Part shown: piece after piece, positions 22,238-34,419 of the stretch | Position numbering within the stretch: position 1 is the first letter of the stretch | Layout of the letters: every line of letters begins with the position of its first letter | From: Gonatopus flavifemur | Taxonomy: Eukaryota; Arthropoda; Insecta; Hymenoptera; Dryinidae | Reading direction: 5' to 3' | Length of the DNA: 64,000 nucleotides | Assembly: GCA_018340375.1 (NCBI GenBank) | Contig: JAFFJZ010000052.1 | Coordinates: 124,001-188,000 of the forward strand | Notes under the pieces: model-generated | Database searches by the model: none | Told to the model about the DNA's origin: nothing | The model's input: only the letters and a program-made list of their open reading frames with translations | Translations under genes and position numbers: made by a program

Positions 22238-22815
22238 TTGAATGACGACATGTTCCCCGCCGATGGCACCGATGCAATTAGGAAACTGCCAGACTTTGTT
22301 ATAAGTATCAGTCACTTGGATCCATTGTTCTTTGCATAATGGAATGAGAACCAATGGTGCAAGAATCTCCCATATGATATTGCGTGTTCCTCTTATGATA
22401 TTGGATACAGTTGTTTTTCCAATTCTGAAGTCGTATGATATTGAAATCATGCTATCTCCTGGAGCTAGATACCTTTAATTTGAAAAAGTAGTATAATCGT
22501 ATCATATTCATTGTTCCATAATACTTACAATCTCATTTCATTTGTTCTGCCTCAGTGTGAGGGGAAGTCGTTCTGCAGCGGATATCGGCTCTCTCACAGC
22601 ATGTACTTCAGTTAGTTTTGGACCAACCAATTGTAATAAATTTCCAAATTGTACGAGAGTCATTCTGGAATAATTATGAAATCTGGGAAGATCAGATTTG
22701 AGTTCTCGCACAGCCGTATTAAATGCTCCGAACTTTGACCGGTTCTTGAATATATCAGCGACCCGAAATTTCTTTTCACCTAATTTTTTCTTTGACCTCG
22801 GAGTCCTCTCGTGAT
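22238..22815 (-). pseudogene. PIF/Harbinger transposase fragment
   Basis: The minus strand encodes the N-terminal half of a HARBI1-type nuclease. Upstream is a segment with RFHNYSRMTLVQFGNLLQLV and the phrase REPISAAERLPLTLR. After a degenerate splice junction comes an exon at 22238-22472 with YLAPGDSMISISYDFRIGKT, then WEILAPLVLIPL and WQFPNCIGAIGGEHVVIQ. The family motif GAIDGKH carries the first catalytic Asp, and here that position is Gly (GAIGGEH). The exon ends at a GTAAGT donor. The following intron is interrupted at 22080 by the BEL/Pao element, and the rest of the catalytic domain is not found on the far side (below 14284). Confidence 0.75.
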
Positions 22816-25136
22816 CCTCTCATCATTGGTTAGAATGTTCATTCGTATAAGCCCCAATATAACGAGAAGTTTTTGTTTTCGTTGTATCGTGCATAACTGA
22901 ACCTGAGGATAATTTTTGTTCATTTATTAAAACATTTCCTCCAATTGATATCCTCAGTTGTTCATAATAATTGATATATCCTCAAACAACACATCAGTTC
23001 TTCCCCGGTATTCGGAGAGAATCCCAGATGAATTTCCTTGGTTCCGAAAGTGTTGATTATAAACTCATTTTGAAATAGTATGCTGTTTGAGGATAATCGA
23101 ACGTTGTATACTCACATAGTACGCTAGTCCCTATGTGATCGTGAAGAATTCCTCATGAATTCATCGTAGGATTCTTCAAGTGCCCCTGTTATGACAGTTT
23201 AGATTGAATTCTTCATGATTCCCTGGTATTCAAGAAGAATTATCAAAGAATTATCAAGAATTCTCTCAAAACTAAAAAAATTGGAGTTCATTTGGGGCAT
23301 ACATGCCTATGTGTATTATTGATGTCCACGGTATATCTAGATATACTATGAACATGCATAGTATGTACACAACATTCAGACCCTACTAAGGAAATTTGTT
23401 AAAAATTCAATGTGACACTTTCATGCGAAGGATACATTTTCTTTCACGAAATGAAATGAAGATGAAATAATGAAGGAATTACATAACGCACCTTGAAAGA
23501 ACCACTCGCCATTCATGCTAATGCACCTTGTGAGACAGTATGTAATCAAATCCTGTTAAATCCTGGAACTATATTCGTGGAGGTTTGCATTTTGGTGAAT
23601 CTATCTGCACGAGGTTCTGTTTGTGCAATTAAATTGTGACAAATACTGAAATGAGCCACTGAACACATGATCATTCCAAGTGCAATTATCCTGGTTGAAC
23701 GAATCCATAGAATCTCATCTTAAATCGAATGAATAACATATGAGTAGAACATTGTTAGGTCTTCAATCGGGATTGGCTAGATCCAAATCATTGATGATGG
23801 ATCAAACTCAATTTGACCAGACCTCTGTCCAATCCCTATGAGATTTTGCAAGATTCAATGAGTTTCTTCAACCACAGTACAATATATTCATGAACTATAA
23901 CGTGAAGCCACCTATTTCCAACAACTTTCCATTCTTTCAAAAATTGATTGTTCGATTTTGCATTTGATGAACAAGATGAAATGGATGTACATGCGAGGGG
24001 CACTCTACAATGAGTTTCAAATCATTCACACGATTATACAAATAGTGACTTTGAGAAGTATGAGGTGGTCGGGAGGTTAGGACAGTGGTCGGAGATAGGG
24101 CACTTCACGTTAGTTTCTTTATTCGTGGATATGACCAAGAAATTCAAATTCATGAAGAGGTTCATATTTCATAAGGAATCATAATGAAATTTCATCATAA
24201 TTGAATCATCTATCCTAACAAATTTCTATTTTCTCTGTAAAAAAGAGTGATGAAAATTTTGTTTTCAATCCGAGTAGGTTGACAATGTTCAACGGATATC
24301 AATTATACATACCTTTGATTTGTATAAGAGAAGTACATGCTCGCCTATATTAGATAGGAAGTCATATCAACGTTTTTGAGCATTGATCCTAACAGCAGTT
24401 GTACGTGAAGTTTAGGTGAATTCTGTTGCCACGTTATTGGATCGGATTCAACTGGAACATTGGACGAAATTCAATGAAATTCGTTTATACTTAGTATATT
24501 GTTATTAATTTTATTGAACTAATCATATCGACGACTCATATACACGTACATCAAATTGGGAGTATGTATGCCTGTGGCAGGCATACTATAAATTTACTGA
24601 GAATCCATAATCCGAAACAAAAAAACAAAATTTCACGTAAGCGATATGTTTATTTCTTTTACGATGAAATGTTGATGAGATAATGAAAAAATGACATACC
24701 TCAGAAAAATCACTCTCCATTTAACGAAATTATTTTGTAGGAAAGTGTGTAATAAAATCCCTATTAATCAACGGACGATGTTTGTTTGCGAACAGATGAT
24801 TATTGTTTGCTTTTTGAGCACGCAAAACTGCGTCAGTTGAGAACCGCAGTATAGTTGTGACGACGTAAAATGTTTCGCTCTCTACAAAATTTCGTAATTT
24901 AATGATTTATCGTGCACACTCAATTCTTATTCTTTGTTATATTGTTGATTGTTCCATTAGTAGACTTATTGTGTGAATTTCTCCGAACGACTAGGTTTTT
25001 GCACGCGATTTCTGGTGAATCTATTCCTAATACATTGGTTTGTTCACTTGTCGTTACATATTGGTTCCACGAGGTCTATCCTATTTGTTGATACTTAGAC
25101 ACATCTTGTGTACTCACGTATGATGAGACACTCTTC
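22816..25136. other. AT-rich, no gene; diverged direct repeats
   Basis: No ORF, RNA gene or terminal repeat is evident. Segments at about 23285-23600 and 24545-24790 are diverged direct repeats: each has a CATACATGCCT or GTATGTATGCCT start, a GATGARATAATGAA tract and a closing GTAATMAAATCC tract. The end of the region is probably the 5' leader of the LINE that follows. Confidence 0.4.
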
Positions 25137-25238
25137 GTGTGTGCGTGTGTGTTTACTTCGGTACAGTGGATCTTATACTTGCCGTTTATTGAAATTAAAA
25201 AATTTTTGTATTATCATATAAATCATATAAACTTCAAA

Positions 25239-26057
25239 ATGCCTGAAAAAGTGTGTAAAGGATTTTCCAGAGTTGTGGATAAACCGGTATCTTGTGCTTC
25301 ATGCAGTGTTATATCTCATCCTGGTTCGTCGTGTTTAGCGAGAAGTCACCATCCATGGCATAATGGAGTACTGATTGACTGCAAGGAGCCTCTTCCGTCT
25401 TCTGATACTTCTGTTGATCTTGCGGAAAAATTTGATGGCGTATTGGATCAGTCAGGTTTTTTATCGGAAATTCAGAGCATCGTTGATTCTGCTTGTTCGG
25501 AACTCAGCAACCAGCTCAACGCGTTTGGGATCAAATCAAATTCTTTATCCAACACTGTGGCGGAATTATCCACGAGATTATCCACCTTGGAATCGTCTGC
25601 CCTCTCTTCTTCACAAGGTTTCTACAATGAGGAAGATTTGATAGATGAGCTGAATGAACGACATCAAAGAGCATGTAACATTCTACTCTTCAACGTTGAA
25701 GAATCTTCGAGGGATGGGTCTCCTGATCATGTTATAGTTACTGATCTCCTTCAAAAAATCAGACCTGATACTTACGACAATGTGCAGATTCGTCGTATCG
25801 GTAAAAAGAAGGATGCTTCTAAAACTCGTCCAATCTGTGTCACATTTGCCTCACGGAACACACCCATTGAAATTCTTCGTAACAAATCGTTGTACAATGG
25901 TTCAATTAGAATATCGCAAGATCGTACCTTGAAGCAACGGAATCATCTGTCGGACTTACGTGAAGAGTTGAAAAATCTAAATGACCCTTCAAGGACTATT
26001 CGATATCTCAATGGGATACCTAGGATAGTTCCTGCTCACCAAAGAAAACACGCTTAA
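25239..26057 (+). CDS. LINE ORF1 protein
   Basis: This is a 272-residue protein from the ATG at 25239 (MPEKVCKGFSRVVD), chosen because it lies just after the AT-rich leader and begins a Cys/His-containing head: CASCS, then HPGSSC and H residues. The middle has a Ser/Leu heptad-like stretch (LSNTVAELSTRLSTLE) that could form a coiled coil. The C-terminal half (RACNILLFNVEES, then VQIRRIGKK, RPICVTFAS) looks like the RNA-binding fold seen in many LINE ORF1 proteins. It would bind element RNA. No internal stop is present, and it ends nine bases before the ORF2 frame. Confidence 0.75.
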   Translation: MPEKVCKGFSRVVDKPVSCASCSVISHPGSSCLARSHHPWHNGVLIDCKEPLPSSDTSVDLAEKFDGVLDQSGFLSEIQSIVDSACSELSNQLNAFGIKSNSLSNTVAELSTRLSTLESSALSSSQGFYNEEDLIDELNERHQRACNILLFNVEESSRDGSPDHVIVTDLLQKIRPDTYDNVQIRRIGKKKDASKTRPICVTFASRNTPIEILRNKSLYNGSIRISQDRTLKQRNHLSDLREELKNLNDPSRTIRYLNGIPRIVPAHQRKHA

Positions 26058-26065
26058 TCGACCCT

Positions 26066-28964
26066 TTGTTGTATTATCAGAATGTTCGTGGCTTGAGAAC
26101 TAAACTTGATCGACTTCATCGCCCTGTTGCTATATCAGATCCATGTTATGATATTATTATCTTATCTGAAACCTGGCTGCGCGAGGATATTCTATCTTCT
26201 GAAATTAGTTTACATGGCTATGCAGTTCATCGTATGGATAGAAACGGACTCACCAGTCGATTTTCACGGGGAGGTGGTGTCTTAATCGCCGTTGAGGATA
26301 CCCATCGGAGCTGTGTCGTCTCATCTTCTTATTCCGGAGTTGAACATCTTTACGTCAAAGTTTATTCTGGTTCTTTGTCGTTGTTGTTTGGGGCTGTCTA
26401 CATCCCACCTTCTTCGGATCCTTCAATATACTTGGACCATTGTAAAAGCGTTGGCGAAATCCTCCTCAAGGAGAACTTTAACTCCTTATACTTATACGGG
26501 GATTACAATTTATCTCATATTTCCTGGAGCAATATTGATTCCAAATTATCTTTCTGAGTGTTACCTGGTTCGACTCCCAATGAAATGATTTCTGCGCCAT
26601 ATGTTCCCGAATATTCCGATGGATTCAATTCGTTTCAACTTAATACTTCCAGAAATTCTCATGGTAACATATTTGATCTTATTTTTTCTGACAACGATCG
26701 TATTGATGTCAATATTGCTCTGGATCCTTTTCTCGCATGTGACAACTTTCATCCTTCTCTTGTATCTGAGCTTAACCTATGTGATAGTGTTTTACTGGTC
26801 CCCAATGAAATCATCAAATATAATTTTAATGAGGCGAATTACGGTGCAATTCGTGAATATTTAGGTTCTATCAACTGGGACGATGAATTGCGTAGTCTTA
26901 ATGCTATTGAAGCTGTTGATTCTTTGTATCTTCATTTATATAATGCAGTTGATTCATTCGTCCCCAAGTATGTATCAAGGAATAGTTCTCATCCAAAATG
27001 GTTTTCTTCGGAATTAATTAAACTTATTCGTGAGAAGGAAATTGCTCACAATAGGTACAAAGAGTCAAATTGCTTCGAAGATTGCCCAATCTTTAGTCAC
27101 TTACGAGCTCAATGTAAAGTTTTGACTCGCCAATGTTACTTGTCTCATCTTCATTACGTTCAAGGGTCCATTCCTACAAATGTCAGAAGCTTTTGGAACT
27201 ATGTTAATAGTGAGCGGAATCAGAACGGTATACCCCTGGTGATGCATTTAGACGGTACTATTGGCAATACTGGTATTGCTATTTCGAACTTATCTGCATC
27301 TTATTCCAGATTAGTTTATCAAAATGATCCCGTTGTTCCTTGTAATTCACCAGAATCTCCTTTCAATGTCAATCTTTCCGATTTATTCATCAATATCGGT
27401 GAAGTGTTCAATAAAATCTCATCCTCGAAAACTTCTTCCGGTCCTGGTGATGATGGTATCCCTCCTAATTTTCTAAAATCATGCAAGTTCGTCATTTCTC
27501 GGCCTCTGTGGTTGATCTTCAACAGCTCTTCATCCTCTGAAATATTTCCTTCTCAATGGAAATCCAGCTTAATTACTCCTATCTTGGAATCTGGGGATCG
27601 TTCTGGCGTGAGAAACTATAGACCAATTAGTATCATGAATGTTATGCCGAAAATTTTTGAAGATATAGTTACTGATAAAATAACACCACTGTTTTCTGAT
27701 ATTATTTCTGATTTCCAGCATGTCTTCACTTCTGGAAAATCTATCGTAACTAACTTGTCTATTTTTTCTCATGTTGTGTCCTCTGCGCTTGATCAAAATG
27801 CTCAAGTGGATACTATATATAAAGACTTCTCAAAGGCTTTCGAGAGAGTTGATCATAATATATTGTTAAATAAATTAAGTAATTTAGGTATTCGCAGCAA
27901 TTCCTTGTCGTGGTTACAGAGTTATATTCTGAATCGTACGCAATCAGTTCGTGTCTCTCAATATTTTTCTGATTCATTTTCTGTATCCTCAGGTGTACCG
28001 CAAGGCTCACATCTTGGTCTTTCATTATTTATTATTTTCATTGATGATATCTCTACGATTTTCAAGTACTGCACACATCTTCTCTTTGCTGATGACCTGA
28101 AACTGTTCATGATTATAAGAACTTACAGAGATGCTCAAAATTTGCAATCTGATCTGGATCGGTTACAATCTTGGTGTAGGCTATCTAATATGATTAAATC
28201 TCACTAAATGCCATGTGATGGAATTTCATAGAGGTAAAAATGCTATTTATTTTCCTTATAACGTGTTTCATTCTCTGTTATCACCTATAAATACTGTTCA
28301 TGATCTTGGAGTTTCATTTGACTCTCGTTTTAGCTTCTCAGATCATCACAATTACATAGTTGGTACTTCCATGAAATCTCTCGGAATCATCAAGCGCGTT
28401 TGTAAAGATTTTCGTGATCCTGTTGCACTTCGAACACTGTATTGTACTCCAGTTAGACCTCATCTTGAGTATGCGTCTCAAATTTGGAGTCCTCATTTAG
28501 TTCGGGATTGTACAGACTTGGAAAGAGTTCAGCATAGGTTTTTGCGTTTTGCTGCCTATCAGATAGGCCGTCTGTTGAGCGTCACTTGTCATGATCACCC
28601 ATTGATTATGGCTCTACTTAACTTGCCTTCCTTGGAATCACGTCGTTTGTTCAATGATTTTTCATTTTTGTATAAAATTTTGAATGGGAAAATTCGCTGC
28701 CCTCAACTGCTTGGACTTGTACGTTCCAATGTCCCTTCTCGTGTATTAAGGCGCCCTGAATGGTTCAATACAATTTCCTATAAATCGAGATACGGTTATT
28801 CTGATCCGGTAAATCGGATATCTATCCTAGCAAATTCTTACAGTGATTTGCTTGAATTATTTTCATCTCATTTCGATCTCAGGAATTCTCTTCCTCTCAT
28901 TCGTCGAATTCAATATCAAATTGTCCTTTCCACCCATGATTATACACGTCAACTGTTGTTGTAA
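26066..28964 (+). pseudogene. LINE ORF2: endonuclease and reverse transcriptase, stop plus frameshift
   Basis: The endonuclease is at 26066-26900 (YYQNVRGLRTK, LSETWL, GDYNLSHISW, then CDNFHPSL). Reverse transcriptase is at 27420-28200 (SSGPGDDGIPPNFLK, NYRPISIMNVMPKIFE, DFSKAFERVDH, FADDLKLF). A C-terminal part at 28215-28964 has DLGVSFDSRFSF and LEYASQIWSPH. A TGA interrupts at 26555-26557, and the frame shifts by one base just before 28207 (the continuing frame reads LTKCHVMEFHRG). The start at 26066 is TTG, so the original ATG may be mutated. The catalytic Asp residues of RT motifs A and C are present. Confidence 0.87.
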
Positions 28965-29112
28965 TATGAGATGCATGTAGTCGAGCTTAACATGATGCTC
29001 AATGCTTTGATGCATGATGTATATAATGTGGTTCAAATAATGTATGTTCCATGTACCAAAGGGTCTTTTATACCCGTATAAACAAAATAAATGAATAAAT
29101 AAATAAATAAAT

Positions 29113-29344
29113 ATTCACACACACACATGTTGTCACACTGTGATCATTTCCAACGATGATTATGCGAAATACCCGTCTTATGCATATTTGGTTGAACCAG
29201 AGAGCGATTCCTGCGTTTCGTCTGATTTCGTCGCGTGAAGTTCGAGTATATCGAACTACATGTGCGACGGTCGTGTGCGACAAGAACGTCGTTGGTTCTA
29301 GGGAATATAGATACGTCGCGCACGACTGTCGCGCCCATGGGTCC
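29113..29344. other. Spacer with short hairpin
   Basis: A CA run (29117-29127) follows the LINE tail. At 29259-29333, GCGACGGTCGTGTGCGAC and GTCGCGCACGACTGTCGC are inverted around a 39-nt loop. No gene is seen. Confidence 0.5.
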
Positions 29345-29690
29345 TCACCCTTAGAGTGGTTGTTGAGCACGGTTTGCAGGTGGGCCTTGATGATGTCCTC
29401 GGTGAGTATCCTCGTTGAGGTTTCCTGTGGATGGCGTCAGGCATCAGTCATTCTTTGGTAGGCTGGGCTGGTCGTCTGGAGACGTCCTCGATGTGAGAGG
29501 GAAACTAGGGAAGAAGTGAAATACATAAGCGAAGCGAGTTGGTATCTGAGTGTGTCCTCGAGAGACTCTGCTGAACCAACGTCGCTGCATCATTCTATCT
29601 CCACTGACCTCATCGCTAACGGACGTGTTCGTGATAGGTAGCGGTCGAGACTGTTTTGTCCGTGATTTGTGCGTCACAACTCCTCTCGAT
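29345..29690 (-). mobile_element. 5' fragment of the R2/NeSL-like element
   Basis: This segment matches the start of the 5' leader of the element at 38.5-43.9 kb (43565-43888, same orientation) and the plus-strand copy at 49846-50170. In sense orientation it begins GTGACG and contains ACCTATCACGAACACG. It ends after GAGCACGGTTTGC when read on the plus strand. Only the leader is present and no ORF remains. Confidence 0.75.
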
Positions 29691-29989
29691 CCAGCCTTTA
29701 CCCCACAGTGAGAATGGCGGAGCGTGTCAACCTTCCGCCACCAGGCCACACTGCCCATTTCATGAGATGTATTCAGCAACTCCATCCCCAGATCCCTCGG
29801 GTTCACACATTCCTTCTAAAACGTCGAAGCGAATGACACCAAAAAATCTTCTCAACTCAAATCCGAGATAACTTTCTATCTCTTCATTTTCCGGATCACT
29901 GAGCGACGTGTGGTACAAGAAAAACAAAGAATAAAATCCGAATACTATCGAGGGCTGAAGGACTTTTAGCCACCGCTAAAACTATCGAA

Positions 29990-31300
29990 GATGATATACG
30001 ATGAGGCTCACTTACAAGGGTTATGAGGGACTAATAGTGGGGCTGGTGGGGGCGGTTCTGCGAGGATCTACCTCTCCTCCGGGAACTTTCGTCGCCCGTC
30101 GTCTAGAGCTCGCGCTACCTGGGCCGTTGCTCCTATCTGTCCTCGTTAGAATTCCCTTGTTTCATGGGGCGGGGGGGCAAGACCAGTTGAATGAGTGAGG
30201 CACTCTGGGGGAATGAGGATGAGGGTCAAGTAAAAAGGGGGGATGGAGTTGAGGTGGTGATTAGGTAAGGGAGGAGTTTATTGGGGTCGTTGAGGGGATT
30301 CGTGCCATCAGTGCCCCTCCTTCAGACAGTGATAACACTGACTGAAGGAGCAAGCCGGGAAGGGGTCGATGCAGCCGGGAAGTTTGGTCACTTCCAGGGG
30401 CACGAGTAAGGGAGGAGGGATCTGGAGAGGAGTCTGGGAAGTAGTCACGGGGGACTGGGTAGGGGCGGGCGCAGTTCGAGGCGTCGTCGTGTAGTGGGGC
30501 TGGTCGGACGGGAAACGGGTGTTCTGTGGCAGAGCATCGGGTCGCGAGGGACAAGGGGGAGGAAGTTGGGGGAAGAGGAACTCAGGGTCAGGGTGATGAG
30601 GTAGGGATGGGAGTCAGGCGATGGAGGGTTCGGGATGTGAAGGGATAGGATGACCCCCCTTCCGTTCCCCCTCACGGCACTGGCGAGGGTCCTAGTGCGC
30701 TACACCGTACCTGAATTCATGGGCCCTGAAGGGCGATTATCTGCGTCAGTTGCCCCCCTCCAGGAGTCCGCCGCGTCTTCGTGGCCTCACTGGGGGTTGG
30801 GACCCCACGATCGTAAGCGCACGAAAGCCTGGACGAGGAGATGCTCTGGGTCGGTTCCACACCCTGGGCTCTCCTACGGACCGTTTGGAAGGGACTGTCA
30901 AGCAGGGTAAGAATCGTGACGTGGATGGGATAGGGGAGGGAGGGCGGATTGAGGACGGTGGAAGGGGGTGCGCGCGGCGGCGCGGGACTGGGGGATGAGA
31001 ATAACCGGAGCCGGGGAAGGGACGCTGCAGATTCGTGAGGGGTTCCGGGGAGTACTCCGCATCCTCATGGACCATGAGGTCTCACGCGCTAAGGCGTAAG
31101 GGTCATGGTCCCTTCCCCTGGAGCCATGCCGTAGTGAAGTGAGGTGCCTCAGGGTTGGGGGACCACGGTTTGAAGTCAGGTGCACGTTCGAAATCTGAAA
31201 GAGGCAAGTAAGGTGGGAACTCTCAATTATCTGACGAGGATCGAATGTGCCGTACACATGACAAAGACGCCACGACACAGGGCCTAAGGATTTCACCTCC
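29990..31300 (-). pseudogene. GC-rich, G-skewed block with degenerate gag-type zinc knuckle
   Basis: The plus strand is rich in G runs and the minus strand could encode Pro/Ser-rich peptides. On the minus strand at about 30315-30370 a knuckle-like reading QCYHCLKEGH is followed by a TGA, then WHESPQR. This is the CX2CX4H part of a CCHC knuckle with the last Cys replaced by Ser. It lies downstream of the gypsy pol (31.4-33.5 kb) on the same strand, so it is either an extra 3' ORF of that element or the remnant of another gag. I cannot assign the rest, and no LTR was recognised. Confidence 0.35.
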
Positions 31301-31369
31301 ATTCCTGTTCGATACCCAAGACAACGGGATCACTTTCCTTACTCGAATCTACCAAGGAGGCTCGATTGT

Positions 31370-33970
31370 TACGACTTACCAATCACATTCCCCGTTATAC
31401 CGCGGAAGTTGCTCGGTCTCAAGTATTTCTCGGCAGTCGTCCACCTTTTCCTGGATCGGAGTCTCATTGGGTGCGTCTTTCCTGGGTTATTCTCAGGGCT
31501 ACGGTTGTTTATTCGAGGTGTAGGGCTAGCAGGGCGTGGAGGGGTCTCGTACGGGGGCTGTATGGTTTCAAGTTGCCGATGGAAAATCTTCCAATTACTG
31601 GACCTTGTTCGTCCGTCAAGTCGAAAACGCTCGGGGAACATATGTCGCTGATCATGTAAGCCCCGGTGGAACGTTTGGCCAATTCTGCTGCGAAACGTTT
31701 CGACGCGTCCGAAAGTACAGATTTCTCCTCATTACTTTATCTCCTATCTGATAGGGAACTTCTCATCGGCCACGGTTATAGCAATTAGCCTGTTCCTCGG
31801 AAGCTTGGTCTGTGTGGTGACTTACAATATCTCTCAACGCGGTGATTCGCGACATATGATCTCTTCATTCCCTCAGGTCGTTCTGGTCGAGTCAATCAAC
31901 GGGGGCTGCACAGGCTCCTACGATAGGACTTGGAGGGACGGATGCTATAACCGTAGTTTAGGGGAGCTGGACTCATATGCGTGGATGAGTGAACCGCCGT
32001 ATTATGAGCCGTCCGAAATTCTGACAAGTATTTGTCCCATCGGCGATAGTCCATATCTAGATAGGCTCGAAACATCGTTTTCCATACCCGGTTCACCCGT
32101 TCCACGGGATGAGCTCGGAGATGATAGACTGGAGTTAGGGATTAACGAATACCATGATACGCTGAGTACTGGGTCATCTCCCCATTGGCAAATCCTGTGC
32201 TATTGTCCGTAATCAGGACCTCAGGAGCTCCGTGACGATCAACCAGTATATCATCCACTCGCATCTGTGTGGAGAGAGAAGGGCTGAGGAAAATCGGGGT
32301 ATGCTAGTATGGGGGCCGTGGCTATTGAATCCTCAAGGGTGGTTGTTCCTCACCTCATGACCAGGGGGTATGCTCCTCAATCAGTTTGTGAAGGGGGACG
32401 GCTATCGTGGTGAAATTCGTAATGAAGCGTCCATACTATGACGTCATTCCTGGGAATCTCTGCAGTTCCATGATATGAGTGGGTGGGAGATAATTCAGGA
32501 CTGGTTCCACTCCACTGGGATCCATTTGGAGACCATTCTGATCGACTAAGAAGTCAAAATATCTCACCTCTGACTTGCAGCATCCTCACTCATCGGGATT
32601 TATCGTTGACCGGCTTCTTTAATCTTATCCAGAACTTCCTTCAGCCAGGTTAAATGGTCTCCAAATGTTTCCGTTGCCACGATTATATCACCTATGTATG
32701 CGAATACATGCGGCTCCAACCCAGAGCCGATCGAACTATCCATGAGCCTTTGAAACGTGATCGGGGCGTTAGTGAGTCCATGGGACATCCTTGTGAATTG
32801 GAATGAACCGCGGCCAGGTGATTTCCTTTAATCGGGGGTCCATTGGGATTTGATGGTAGGCTGTGTTCAGGTTTAGGGTAAAAATATATCTGGCTGAACG
32901 TAATATATCTAGAATACTGTACATATAAGGAAGGGGATACGCGTCCTTTCTGGTCATTTCATTGACTTCTCGGTAATCTACGAAGAATATGCACGTACTC
33001 TTCGTTCAAGTTCCCCCTTCGCAAGCGATCATTTTCTGTAGTTCTTCGTCCTGTAATTCCACTTGGCGTTTCTTCACCATCACATTCGGACTCGATCCAT
33101 CGCTTGTGGAGGGTTCGATGATCCCTTCTGCTTCTGTTCGATGAGTCCAAGATTTCGGGCTTACTGGATGATACCTGCGTTCCTCACCTCGATGACCCTG
33201 TACATTGATATAATGTGGAGTCAATAAAATAGCACCAGGCGACTCTGTTGAAGGGAGCACTTCTGTCTCCACAAACTGTTCTAACCGGGCTTGTTGGGAC
33301 GGCTCTGGTGGAATCAGACCATATAAGTCCGGGGGGCTGGGCTCTCCTATGCACTCTGGTGCAAAGTATTGCCAGTCATCCGGTCGTTTATCAAATCGCC
33401 AACGGCAGTTGAATCCATCGATTATTATCCCAAATTCATAGGACAAATCCATCCCCAGAATGGAATCTACGTTGAGCCCAGGTACAATTCAGCGAATCAA
33501 CGTTTTCTCTGCGTCTACGAGTACCTTGGAGACCTGAGCTTCTCCTGTCATGGGTTCAACCTGTCCGTTGGCCACTTTTACCGCGCCATACGAGGCTTTT
33601 CTGATAGGGATCTTCAAGGTTCCAAGTAAACCTCGTCCTGGGGGGCCGAAAAGAGGTGAGGGATGCGCCTGTATCCATAGGGGCTGGGATATCGTATTAG
33701 CCTATTTTGATTGTCAAAAATATTCTCGCTCTTGGGAGCTGGGTATTCGCTCGAGTTCCCGTAGGCTCTACCTGTGGCAGATCCAATATAGGGTAAGGGT
33801 ACAGATTGAGAGATATTAAGTGAGTGTTTGGGTGGAGGGAAAAGTTGAAAGAGTTGTTCGACTCATTATTGAGGTCCGAGTTTGGCGCCGTTGTGGATTC
33901 CGGTTCCGTGTTATCTACTGGGAAGGTTAGTAGGCTCGGTTTGCAGGAATATCTGCAGAACTGTGCTCTA
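31370..33970 (-). pseudogene. Gypsy pol: protease, RT, integrase, catalytic residues lost
   Basis: The protease motif MDTGASLT is encoded near 33654-33680 and its end, ILGMDLSYEFGI, near 33430-33460. The RT region reads TPHYINVQGHRGEERRYHPV, IIEPSTSDGSSPNVMVKKRQ, then KDAYPLPYM, FTLNLNTAYHQIPM and AYIGDIIVATETFGDHLTWL. The normal FDL has become LNL and YLDD has become YIGD, so two catalytic aspartates are lost. Integrase readings at about 31.9-32.25 kb include ITDN, then RVNRVWKTMFRAYLD and FRTAHNTAVHSST. A tail near 31.4-31.7 kb matches the chromo/GPY-like linker. Several stops and frameshifts separate these blocks. Confidence 0.78.
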
Positions 33971-34419
33971 ATGAAATACTGAATCCTGGGGGTAGGTTTC
34001 CATGGTGACTGAACTCAAGGGGCATATTCGTCCGGGTCGAGTACTTGACGACGGTTGAGTACTTATTGATTCCTCATATTCTGAATTCAGCGAAGAATCA
34101 GGGTTTTCGCGGGTAGTTTCCGTCTCAACCGCTAGTTCACGGTAGGAATTGAGGTCATTAAGGATTTTGAGTGTCGATGGCTTATTTTTGTAGGAACATT
34201 CTGTTCTGTATCTCTCTCTTTGGGGTGATGGGGGGCTGGGATCTGTTAGAAGGTGTGAAATTGGTCTTGACGTTGTGGGAATACCGGACTCTAATCCATC
34301 CGCGAACGTGACGGATTTCTTCATGCGTGTGGTGGGTCTGCCGGGTGATTTTTCCTTGCTTAAGCTCAGTGAGGGTGTTCTTTCAGAGGTTACGTGGACC
34401 CAAGTCACCTTCCCTCCTC

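Larger units (their letters stand above)
25137..29112 (+). mobile_element. Jockey/CR1-type LINE, two ORFs, near full length
   Basis: ORF1 (25239-26057) and ORF2 (26066-28964) are followed by a 150-bp 3' UTR and a (TAAA)n tail at about 29083-29112, typical of this group. The 5' end is not defined; 25137 is the start of the open frame that contains ORF1. ORF2 holds an apurinic-type endonuclease and a reverse transcriptase. The copy has one stop and one frameshift in ORF2, so it is not autonomous as it stands. Confidence 0.85.

Noticed and set aside
22816..25010. Possible CRISPR-like or satellite array in the AT-rich region
   Set aside because: Only two diverged segments are seen, with no regular period.
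29083..29112. (TAAA)n tract as an independent microsatellite
   Set aside because: It is the 3' tail of the LINE, directly after its 3' UTR.
33880..33965. Plus-strand reading GAVVDSGSVLSTGKVSRLG, like an aspartic protease active site
   Set aside because: The gypsy element is on the minus strand, and its own protease motif (MDTGASLT) is found there at about 33654-33680. The plus reading has no protease or RT context.
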